Assembly (NCBI RefSeq): GCF_964355755.1 | Contig: NC_092676.1 | Span: 9,346,288-9,406,287, forward strand | Direction: 5' to 3' | Origin: Antedon mediterranea | Lineage: Eukaryota; Echinodermata; Crinoidea; Comatulida; Antedonidae | DNA length: 60,000 nucleotides | In this document: one piece after another, positions 15,101 to 27,100 of the stretch | How the letters are laid out: each line of letters opens with the position of its first letter | Position numbering within the stretch: the first letter of the stretch is position 1 | Notes under the pieces: generated by a model | What the model was told of the DNA's origin: nothing | Seen by the model: the letters and a program-made list of their open reading frames with translations, nothing else | Database searches by the model: none | Made by a program: the position numbers and the translations under genes

Positions 15101-18100
15101 TGTTTTTACCCATCATTATGTTTTTGATAAATGCCTTTACTCTTTGGTTGAAATTACGTGCCACTATATCCGTGTTTTCTTGAAGTAACTTGCGCAAATT
15201 GTCTATTTTTATTCTTCCTTCTTCCGTATACTCTAGTGGTTCACCATCAACATATATAGTTTCGATCCCATCTTCCATTTGGTAACTGATGTCATGGTTC
15301 CGTGAAAGGATAGACGTGATGTTTTCTGGCCATCGTGTATCAGCACAGGACAGTGTGAAAAAGAAAAGAAACGGACCAAGATTCTCTAGTCGTGCGAACA
15401 TTATATTTCGCTGTTTTTTCCAATATCGAGGTGAACCTGGAATTTGGTCAAGAACAGAAAACGCGTCCTCCACATTTTGCAATTCCCGCGATGAATTGAC
15501 ATTTCCCTTCAAGTAACTGACACTGATTTGACTTTCAATAGAGTGTCGTTCGAGATAATATAAGGAAGCGAAAGTGAATGCATCACTAGAAATGAATCGT
15601 CTGTCTACATTATAAAGTCTTTGACAGAAAAACTTCCAAGGAGCCAATTTGATAGCACGCAAGTAGTGTAAACCATACCGACCAGTGGGATACAATGTTG
15701 GAAATGAATTTATATCCCAACTTTCATCTCTCATGAAATTAGTAGGTGTTTTACCTTGTCCAGGTGCGACAGAAAGGCTATCTGTATCAGACCGATTCTT
15801 TTCTCTCTCCGGACAAACTAGATGTATTTCTGCATGATCGTCTGACATCACCGTGGAAAGATTATTACAGCTTTGATAACGAGTTCTTCCGTCTTCTTCA
15901 TTTTCATTGGTTTCTTTAGTATCACTTCTATCATTACTATCATTATTGTCATTAGTCTTGATATTTACATCATCATCGTTGACTATTTCATCTATGGGAG
16001 AATCTTCTTCTTCGTCTGGATCATTAGCCACCTCCTGTTTGATTTGTGCGTGATAGAATTCGTTGATCTTGACATCAGTGTACCCAGGATGTCCCAGCTC
16101 TTTAAGTGTCATTATAGCTTGTATTAGCTTCTTCGGATCAATATATGCATTTAACACATAAGGCTGTTTCTCTATCTGTCGCTTGAGTTTCACTGGAATC
16201 AAACCAGCATCATCTGGCAGTCGTGGTAAACTCGTTAATTGTGACATAGTATTCAATATATCATCATCAGTTATAGGTACATAAATGACCCGGTCTTTCA
16301 TTGCTGACCATCCACTAGACGGTAGAACACGTAATTTTAGGAATAAAATAGATCTAGCTACGAGTACTCTACCAAGTTCAGACAGCTCTAGATCTGGTGG
16401 AATAGGATCAAGATTCAAGCCGTTTCTCACACACATAGGTGACATTTTACCTTTCACCAAGTAACCTTTACATGTATGACAAACGTATTTTGTTTTATCG
16501 GTAGAGAGCAATTCTGCTTTGATGACGTATAGTTCATATGCGTTGTTCGTGTTCATTTTCGTTCGTAACTATTCGGTAATTTCCGTTACACCATTTTTAT
16601 ACAACATCCGATGACAAACTATGCATGGGTATATTGGACCATAACGTATATGTTCTAGAAATTTGCTCAATCGATCGTTCTCGGTGTTACTATGTTTTTT
16701 ATGTGTGTATCGTTTCACACACTTCTCTTTTTTTTCACGATGAGATTCGTAATGACTTTTCTTCTTAGCGTTGATATCATCTCGATGAGTTTCGTGATAA
16801 CTTTTTCTCTTAGTGCTGATATCATCTCGATGAGATTCGTGATAACTTTTCTTCTTAGCGCTGATATCATCTCGATGAGATTCGTGATAACTTTTCTTCT
16901 TAGCGCTGATATCATCTCGATGAGATTCGTGATAACTTTTCTTCTTAACGCTGATATCATCTCGATGAGATTCGTGATAACTTTTGAATCTACCTAGCCT
17001 CTTAGAACGATTTTCATCGCTTTCATTCATAAGTCGCTCTGTTTCATGCTTCTGTTTATATCCGCATCTATTATTAGAAGTGTAATCATCTGGATACATT
17101 TTTCTACACGTCATGTTCTTTGCCAAGTGACCTTTAAGACGCTTGAAAGACTTGCCACAACCCTTACATATGGACTCTGATGGAACCTTTGTGTCTGTAG
17201 ATGGTTGATCAGGAGCTGGTTGTTCGGGAACTGATGTATCAGGAGATGGTTGATCAGTAGCCGGTTGTTCGCAAGTTGACTGTTCGGGTTCCTCAGTTTT
17301 AAATCCAACGACTACATCAAAATGCACATTGCTTGAATTTACTAAATATATGGAACAATTCTCTCGTTCTTGTTCCAACCCAAAATCATAGAGTGCAGTA
17401 GCAGCATATCTCTGCCAGCCCCAGGTTAGTTCGGTAGTGTTTGCATTGAGATTTTGATAGACGTAAATATCCGTTTTCAATAATGATGCAGCTGCAATTA
17501 CCTCTAGCATCGTAGCCCAGTGGACACTATCGGCACCAGTTATTGCGAGGTTGTCCAGATGTTCACGAAATTCCTTTTCACGCGAATCTATATTACCATT
17601 GAACTCGAATTTTTCAAATGCGTCGTTTCTGTGTTGGTGTAAGTGAGTAATCACTGCAGCTCGGAGGAACCCGTGCATATACTCATTTCCGAAAATTACA
17701 TAAGACAAAGCTCGAAAAAAACAATTTCCATCTGGATATATGTTTCTTTTCTTGAATGAACTTGTCAAGGTCCGTTCTATACCGTCATAATGGACTAGAT
17801 GCACAGAAACCTCTAAATTCAGACTACGACATTGTCTTTCCTGCCAATTAAAAGTAGGAGGTGAGAAAATGTATCGACTTTCTATATCCGTGACATTTGC
17901 ATCAACTAAGTCAGTATTCTTCTTACTGCAGTCGGTAGAGCATTGAGAGGTTTTGTGAGTTTCCCGTTTATCATACTTTGATGATCTCGCCTCTTTCAAG
18001 TGAGCTTTGCGCTTACTTGAACGAGGCATAGTGTGATATTACGCTTTGTTATATTCTATGTCTGTTTTAGTCTTGATAAAGTTTTCAACTAAAGTAGCTG

Positions 18101-21100
18101 GCAGAATGTGTGTAAGTATGTGATAACAGCAGGAAGCAGCTGGCAGAATGTGTGTAAGTATGTACAGCAGGCGAAGTTCAGCAAATTTTGAAATTCAATT
18201 TTCGGAGCTGATGTTGAAGTAAAATATTCTTGGGAGCTGATATCATATTACGTATACAGTATATTTCACCATAAAGTTTAAGAAAAATAGGTTTCGCCAG
18301 GGCTTACACCAAAAATGTGGGTCACACAGTTTTTCAATCCATTTAAATTACAAAGAAATATAGTAATAAGCACAAAGCAAAATAAACATGTGTAAAAGTG
18401 ATAATTACCGATTACACAAAATAAGTATTTAAAAAAGATATACTGTATATCATATTGCGTATACAGTACTTTTTACCTTAAAGTTTAAAAAAAAAAGGTT
18501 TCGCCCGGGCTCGAACCAGGTACCTTCTGCGTGTTAAGCAAACGTGATAACCACTACGCCAAGAAGCCGCATTTAACTACATAACGCTGTGGTGTGTGTC
18601 ACACATTGTGGCTTTTTAATTAAACAAATTAATTAACAAATAAGCACGAATGTGCGATACTCGGTGTACAGCAAATGAAGCTGTAATGACGTCATAAGAC
18701 GGGATGTGACGTCACATACACATCAATAACCTACCAAATACGGCTATATGGTACCATCTTCGAGACGTCTTATGGCTGCATCTGGTTTGAAAATGAAAAA
18801 TCCGGCTCTATAGCTTTGAGGACATGTGCCTTTAGTATATTCATGCGAAATCCCAGCTCAATACTACAACGAATAAGGGAGGAGTAGTACTTTGAAAATC
18901 GCACTTTTTACTCAATAGTGTCCAGATGGAGGAAGAGAAGGAGAAAATGAGTAAGTACTAGACTCGGGTACCCCGAGTAAGTACCCCGAGTAAAAATGTG
19001 TTTATTATGGGCGATTTTAATTTACATTTACTACATCACGATGAAAATGCACGCATTAGTGAATTTCTAGATACATTAATTTCGTTTTCACTTATTCCAC
19101 TTATTACCAAACCCACACGTGTAACTGATACGTCATCTACGTTACTTGACAATATATTTAGCAATATCCACCCTTTCCCGGTCTCGGGAATGATTGTATC
19201 CGATATATCGGATCATTTTCCGATATTTGCAAAAACCTCGCTAACGGTTAATCAACATTGTAACTGCCATTGTAATAAGACAATTTACTCTTTTAATCCC
19301 CAATCGTTGGCTCACTTTAAAGAACGTTTGGCAAACTCTGATTGGCAATTAGTTCTAGATGAAAATGACGCTAACAAGTCTTTTGATGTATTTATGGAAA
19401 GACTTAAATTTCTTCAAAATGAATGTTTTAGTCAAAGGGCAAATCGTGTTAGAAGTCGTAAAAAAATCCCTCGTATGCCATGGATATCAAGGTCTATATT
19501 AAAATCAATAAATAAGAAGAACAAACTTTTTTATAAATTAAAAATTTCTAAAACACTCGAATCTAAGACGAAATATAACAAATATAAAAATATTCTTACA
19601 TCATTAATACGTTCTGCTAAGAAAGACTATTTTTTCGGTCAATTCTAATCCGTATACAATGATATAAGAGGAACGTGGAAAGTGATAAATTCTGTATTGA
19701 ATCCCGACCAAAGTCTTAAAGAGATCGGAAAAAAAATTAATGGTCAAACTATCGATGACAAACAGATCATAGTTGAACACCTCAATGAATATTTCTCAAA
19801 TATTGGCACTTCATTAGCACAATCGATTCCAACTACAAACAAATCTTTTCATAGTTATATAAATGATCCGAATAAAAACAGTATTTTTTTCGTTCCAATA
19901 ACGGAAATGGACGTTATTGATAGTGTAAATACCTTTAAGAAAAAAAAAGTCCTGAATTTGATGGAATAAGCAATGATTTAATTAAAAGCATTATTCCCAA
20001 AATTGTAACGCCTTTAACTCATATATATAATCTCTAATATGTAACGGGTGTGTCACTAAAAGAATGAAAATTGCGAAAGTAATTCCTTTATTAAAGAAAG
20101 GAAGTCCTCAAGAAGCATCAAATTACCGACCAATTTCACTATTGACATCATTTTCAAAAATTTTAGAAAAGCTTGTATATAATTATGCGGACTTTACATT
20201 TTTTAAACCAGTGTAATATTCAATTTGGATTTAGAGAAAAGCACACTACGTCACGTGCCATTTTACACTTCGTTGACATGATTACATCAGCCTTAGATAA
20301 TCATATGCATACAATTGGTATTTTCCTCGATAACTCCAAAGCTTTCAATACAGTTAATCATGAAATCTTACTGCATAAATTATCAAAATATGGAATTAGA
20401 GGGGTGGCTAAAAAATGGTTTAGAAGTTACCTTTCTGATAGGCAACAATTTGTATCATTAAATAATTTTGAATCAAGCTGCAAACCTGTTACATGTGGTG
20501 TCCCCCAGGGTTCGATTCTGGGCCCACTTCTCTTCATAATTTATGCAAATGATTTCAATAATATATCTAATGTCATGTCGTCAATACTGTTTGCGGATGA
20601 TTCAAGTCTGTTTTATTCACATGATGATCCAGATAGTCTTTGTGACATCGTTAATCAAGAACTAAAAAAAGTTACTACTTGGATACATGCAAACAAGCTA
20701 TCACTAAATATGCTAAAAACCAATTTTATGTTGTTTAGTAACAAATATAGTATGTTACCAAAAGATATTATTTTCAACAATGTTCCTATTAATCAAATAA
20801 CCAACACAATATTTCTTGGTATATTTATTGACGACAGACTTGACTGGAAATCCCATGTTAATTACCTTTGCAAATTATTATCAAAAATGTTGGCATGATG
20901 TATAAATTGAAATCAATATTTCCTCAAAAAGTATTAAATATTTTATATTCTACTCTTTATTCTACTCCTTAAGTGGCGCTGTGCAACACGGCGACACAGC
21001 TCGTCTCATTGTCTCACTATTGTTAAACCCACCTGAGTGATAAGCATAGCGATCAACATATTCAAGTAGTTGGCTTTAAATCTGTTCGTGGGGATCGTAC

Positions 21101-24100
21101 AGCCGAAGCGAACAGAGATGGCGGTGGTGGTCTTTGCCTCTACATTAATGAGAAATACTGTCATCCAAATAACTCTACGCTTAAGCTTCATAAATGTTCG
21201 CCACACTCGGAAGTGCTGGTTGTTGGTATTCGCCCCTACTATCTTCCGAGAGAGTTCTCGCATGTTATCAATGTTATGGTATACATACCTAACAAAAAGC
21301 TTGAAAAGCCTGCAATTAATGAGATCGCAGAAATTATCGAAGGAATTGAGTGTAGTCACCCTGAAGCGCTGGTAATTATCAATGGCGATTTCAACAGATG
21401 CAAGCTCAAGAAAACAACGGCCACATATTATCAGCATGTTACATGTAAAGGCTGGTTTCCTGTCGACGTAAGAACATCACTTTTGTTGCGACTACGTCGA
21501 TTTGTCGTAAGAAATGCGGATTTTACAGGAAACCGATTACGATCGAAAATTTACAAAATCGACGCAACGTAAGAAAAATGGTAACGACAAACGATTTTAC
21601 AGGAAACCGATGACCTAACAATTGTTGCGTTACGACGTTTTCTTCCGATTTTACAGGAAACCGGGATTTTTGATCTTACGCTTGAATGAACGCCCTTGCG
21701 TCACGTTTCTTACGTCTCTTACGAAAGTTGACTTGAAGTCAACTTTCGCAAGAGACGTAAGCGCAATCGTAACAAGCAACCAATGAGCGACAAGAGTTAT
21801 GACGTAATGTGTATGTCCTTATAGTGAAATAAAGCCGGACAATAACATTTGTATGTATTTACTACTATAATTTTAGCCCACTTTACGATGTTGTACATAC
21901 TTTACAAATGCACAGTAGTGTCAATAATAGGCCTAATAATGTTCTAATCAGGGAGTTTACAACTCATATCAAAATCTAATACTCTTATTTATGGACGTGC
22001 AATAAACAATCAGTATCGGTAGAAACGTCACGAAAATGAACATTTGCAACAAGATAAGATATAGAAAGCCCCTTTGTAAGCAATATAATATTATTATGTA
22101 ACTTTAAAAAAAAATTATTTGCTTGATTTTGTATAATTTATATTGTTTTGTTAAATTTATTCTTATTATAGGCCTGTAAATAATGGGTATCTTACTGCGG
22201 TAGTACTATCTCATGCTCGATTAAAGTATGCCTGGGCCCATAGGCCAAGGCCTAGCCTAGGGCCTAGGTAGGTCTAATAATAATAGGAATCCCGAAATGA
22301 TTTGCCTTTTTTTAATTTTGAAAACTATTTAAGGCTAGGCCTAAAGGGCCAGGATAATTCATTCATATTTTGATTCATACAATAATACATAGGCCTACTA
22401 GCCTAGGCTCCTTATAGGCTAGTTTGATTAGATTTTGGTCAAATCAATTCCTATTAGTACAGTATTAATTAAGTATTATTACTAATACTAGGGCCTAGCC
22501 TATCTACTAAAAATAATATGTTGGTGTGCTGCACTGACACTGATGCTGAGTTGCACTGACACTGATGCTGAGAAGCTACAGGTACAATAACATCATTCAA
22601 CATTTCGCGCGAAAAATGATAAAACCCGCTCTAAAAAGAAACACCAATCAGAGATGTTGTTTCAAATACGTCATAAATCTGACCGACGTAAGAAAAAAAT
22701 TTCAACTTTCGTAACAACACTAAAATCGACGTAAGCATACGACGTGTGTTTCACAGCTAAAATTTCAACTTTCGGGAGCAGCATAACTACAGATGTTTTT
22801 CTGCGGCCCGACACGATCTTGACTAACGTCAACGACGTCAATTTTTTCTCAACTTTCGTAAGAGACGTAAGAAACGTATGAAACGCAAGAATCGTTACAA
22901 AATTCGACTTCTTACGTCGACAGGAAACCAGCCTTAAAACGAGGGACAACACGATTCTTGATTTATGCTACTCTAGTATGAAGGATGCCTATATTTCGAC
23001 CCCACTACCGAACTTGGGCAAATCTGATCATAATTTGATTTTACTCAGTCCTAAATATCGCCCGTTAAATAAGACATGCCAACCAAAAATTATTAATGTA
23101 CGTAAATGGTCTCCTGAAGCCGAGGAAGCCCTGATAGCGGAATTTGAATCTACCGATTGGGATATTTTTACGGAGGATGAAGATTTGAATAGTATTACTT
23201 ATGCAGTGAGCTCGTACATAAACTTTTGTATTGATAAATGCGTTCCAGTTAAAAAATTGAAAATCTACCCTAATAACAAGCCATGGATCACGAAAGGAGT
23301 TAAATTACTGTTGTGTGAGAAACGTAAAGCCTTTAAGATGGGCGACTCTACTACTACTACTGCGTCGAGCTTGCTCGGATCCTTTTGACTACTTCTTTCC
23401 AGCCGTCTCTGTTCATCATTGCTCCTGGTAGCTCTTCAATTGTATGGCCGGAGTCCGCAACTAGTTGGTCAATGAATGATTTTGGGGGCCTGCCTGGTCT
23501 TCTTGTCCCATGTGATGGCATCCAGAGCATAAGTTCGCTTATCAGTTCACTTTTGTTGCGGAAAGAGTGTCCAACAAAGCGGACTCTTCTTTCTTTGATA
23601 ATATCGGGGATCTTGCGAAGATTCCCATATAGCTGAGCGTTGGAGAGGTGATCTTGCCACGAAACGTTAAGAACGGCTCGTAGCATCCTAGTATATGTTC
23701 CGTTTAGAGTGTTTTCAAGTTTCTTAGTTAGGGTCCATGTCGATGACCCGTAGAGAAGGACAGACTCGACTGTGGTCTTAAAGAAATTTTTCTTCATGTT
23801 GTTTGAGATGTTGGACTTCCATATGACAGTCAGGCGTTTGAGAGCTGACCAGGCTTTGCTGATACGTATATCAACGTCTTTTGCTGTTGAGGCAATGTTG
23901 CTGCCAAGATAGGTGAACTGGTCGACTTGATTGAGAGCGTATCCGGAGCTAGTTTGAATTTGACCTTGACAGTTTACGTTCATACTTTCTGTCTTTTTGG
24001 CATTTATGTGGAGGCCGATTGAGGATGCAGCATTTTCAAGGGCGTGTAGGAGGGTTTTTGCTTTGCGACTCTAATCGTATGAAAATATTGACTAGAGAGA

Positions 24101-27100
24101 TTAAATCTGAAATAATGAAACAGAAGGTCTTCAGGTCTAATAATATGAAACAAGTTTGGCAGGGTATTAAACTTATGAGTGGTTACACAAACGGTGGTAA
24201 TACACCCACCTCAATTCCGAATGTTACTGTGCAATATGTTAATGAGTTAAATGAATTTTATAACCGTTTTAATGTTCATGATTTTAAAAAAGAAAGAGAG
24301 GCTCTATTTAGCTTGTGTCTGGTGACTGAAGATGATCCCAAATTTAGTATAAGCATTTCTGATGTACATAACGAATTTATGAAACTCAATTCATCGAAGG
24401 CTGCTGGGCCGGATAGAATCCCACCACGAGTACTTAAGGTCTGCTCTCCTCACCTTGATGGTATATTTACATTTATTTTCAATATGTGTCTTTCTTATCA
24501 TGCGTTCCCGGATATTTGGAAACTTTCATGCATAATACCGGTACCTAAGAAACCTAAGATTAACAGCATGAATGATTTGAGACCCGTTGCACTCACGTCT
24601 GTCGCGATGAAAATATTGGAACGCATTATTTTAAAAATTATGCAACCTTATGCTGAAAAAGTGTTAGACCCGTTGCAATTTGCTTACCGATCACTCCGTA
24701 GTACCAGTGATGCGATTTATTTTAAATTACATAAATTGTATTCACATCTAGATAATGTAAAGAAAGGCCACTCGGCACGTATTATGTATTTTGATTTTCA
24801 GTCTGCGTTTAATACCATACAACCCCATATCTTAGCAGACAAAATGTTGAATATGGAGTTTCCCCGTCCGATTGTTCGTTTAGTTTTAAATTTCATTTGT
24901 GATAGAAAACAATTTGTTAATATTAATGGTGTTAAGTCAGAAATCGTAACCTCTGACACCGGTGTTCCTCAGGGTACTGTCAACGCACCTAAATTATATT
25001 CCTTGTATACGGCCGATTACAGATCTTTAAATGATGAGCTTTGCCCCGTTGTTAAATTCGCCGATGACACTAGTAATATTGGTCTCATAGTTTCAAACAA
25101 TGATGAAAATTATCGTAGCGAAATACAAAGATTTGTTAAATTTTGTGACGATAATTATCTCCAAATAAATGCATCAAAAACAAAAGAGATGATCATTGAT
25201 TTTAGGACTAAACATAAATTTAATTTTCAACCAATCACTATCAAAGGTAAAGAAATTGAAATTGTTGACCAGTACAAGTATCTAGGAATTGGGGAGACCA
25301 TATAGACTACATCAGCAAAAAATTAAATCCCAGAATGTATTGTATGAGAACTTTATATAAATTTAACTCCTGTGATTTCGTTCTATAGATCCGTTATATG
25401 TAGTGTTTGGACGTATTGCCTCTCCTGTTGGGCTGGTAATGTTACCGGAGGGAATAAAGGACGCCTTGAAACTTTCATCCGTCGGGCTGGTAAAATGGTT
25501 GGTCTGGAACTGCCTTCCTTTACCGATGTGCACCTAGAACACCTCCAGAAAGATTTCGAACGCATTGAGTCGGATGCCTCTCATCCTCTCCACAAAGTGA
25601 TCATAGACCAACTTAATCCAAGTGGTAGATTGAGGCTCCTCAGTGTGAAAACAAATTGATTTGCTAAATTCTTTATTCCCTCCGGTATCATCCAGTACAA
25701 CAGGAAGTCAAGAAGATAATTTTATCTTGTAATTTTTTAGATGTTTTTATATGAATGGTTTTATGCTATATTTGTTTTTATTGTGTTTTCTTTGTTTTTA
25801 TGACGAGCAATGAATTTCCTTTTTGAGGATCAATAAAAGTTATCTTATCTTATCTTATCTTTATCGTACTTAAATTATGGTGTTCTTGCTTGGGGAAATG
25901 CTTCAAAATCAACTATTACTAAAATTTTATTAATCCAGAAACGAGCTGTCAGAATTATCTCAGGGGTAACTTTTCGTGCTCACACCCAAGATCTCTTTCA
26001 AAAAAATAAAATATTAAAAATTGAGGATCTCTATAGATTTAATGTTGGTGTCATCATGTTTCAATTAACCGCCGGACACTTACCACCTATAATATCCAGT
26101 AAAATTCACTCAAAATAAACAATACCACACTCACCAAACAAGACAAAAAGATCAGTATCACCTGCCATTTACTCGAACTAGTCTTAAAATGAATACCCTT
26201 GTATACACTGGACCTAAACTCTGGAATTATCTTCCTTTATTTCTTAAAAAATCTCATAAATGTGCTTTATTTAAACGTCAATTTAAACTATTATTGGTTG
26301 AAGGTTCTTTGTAAATTCTTTTATTATTGATTCTTTTATTATTGATATATTTGGATATTTCTTAAATAATTTATATAATCTTTTTTTTACTTGTTTTTTT
26401 AGTTTTAAACATGTTAAACTTATGTGTTAGAGAAAAGATTTTAGTTAAATTGTTGTTTTTTTTTTGGAGTTTCTAATTGTGTTATTTTATTTTTAGGCTC
26501 TTCCACTTTATATTTATATATTTGTAAAGTGAAATAAATAAATGAAATAAAATGAAATGAAATTACTTATGTAATTACTTATATAATTACTTATAGAATT
26601 ACTTATATAATTATTCTCATTGTACAATATAGAGAAGAGTATTAGACATTAACGTTCTCTCTTCAACACACTAATTTATGTTTTACGATTCTATAAATTA
26701 TGTACAACATGATTATAAAGAAAAATATTTTATCTTACTTGTTTGTGTGTTTAGAATTTGTCCATGTTATTTCGATACCAATTGGGGCAACAAGCGTAAT
26801 TGCAACCGACGGAGGAGAATATAGTTTTCTAGGTAGGCCCTACAGTTTTATCCAATGATTCATTTGATCAGCTTTACATATTGGAAATCCAGGAATCTGG
26901 ACCATCATGGATGAAAATATTTATGCAAATATATTCAATATGCAAATGCTTTCAAATGTAGTATTAAAATTATATGTATTCGTACTTGAACAAGTTGAAA
27001 TTGTTAAAACAAATATCAATCATGTATCGTTTAATAGGTGTACAATTCAATGGTGAAATTGTCATTGGTGATGATTATTTGCAACGACGACGTCAGGGTT

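Larger units (their letters stand above)
10568..18991 (-). mobile_element. Helentron (OTU-Rep-helicase-endonuclease rolling-circle transposon)
   Basis: About 8.4 kb inserted in LINE-A. The - strand encodes, in order, an OTU cysteine-protease domain, a HUH-type Rep, a PIF1-like helicase and a fused EEP endonuclease. This is the composition of Helentron/Helitron2 elements of fish and marine invertebrates. The left edge has TACTCGGGGTAC (10584-10595); the right edge has the palindrome ACTCGGGTACCCCGAGT (18962-18978) and GTACCCCGAGT again (18981-18991). Roughly 275-bp direct repeats lie just inside both ends. Coding is broken by one in-frame stop and two frameshifts, so this copy is probably dead but not old. 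Confidence 0.85.
20961..25857 (+). mobile_element. LINE-B: L2-like non-LTR retrotransposon
   Basis: 5'-truncated element inserted in LINE-A, with TCTTTAT on both sides (20954-20960 and 25858-25864). It encodes endonuclease (21070-21448, 22938-23080), reverse transcriptase (24074-25305) and an L2-type C-terminus (25372-25659). It ends GGATCAATAAAAG and a (TTATC)n tail. It is split twice by later insertions. Confidence 0.85.
10019..26545 (+). mobile_element. LINE-A: CR1-like non-LTR retrotransposon in three blocks
   Basis: The blocks are 10019-10567 (endonuclease start), 18992-20962 (endonuclease end and reverse transcriptase) and 25861-26545 (C-terminus and 3' tail). The Helentron and LINE-B fill the gaps. 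The order, strand and protein match across blocks: CFVE..VYRPPQS to FIMGDFNLHL, then RT, then VLAWGNASK ... LWNYLPLFLKKS. The tail is an imperfect (GAAATAAAAT)n run. Stops and frameshifts show it is inactive. Confidence 0.85.
7402..26754 (+). other. 19.35-kb ADAMTS-A intron filled with nested elements
   Basis: Both flanking exons are phase 1 and splice to give SYKFVHVISIPIGA, so this whole interval is one intron. It holds a LINE ORF1 fragment, a GACA-rich element, a Deu-type SINE and LINE-A. LINE-A contains a Helentron and LINE-B, and LINE-B contains a Harbinger-like element and an RTE-like fragment. Confidence 0.88.

Noticed and set aside
16692-16997. Repetitive + strand frame (ISMRFVITFLLSAD)
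   Set aside because: Complement of the 54-bp repeat in the OTU ORF.
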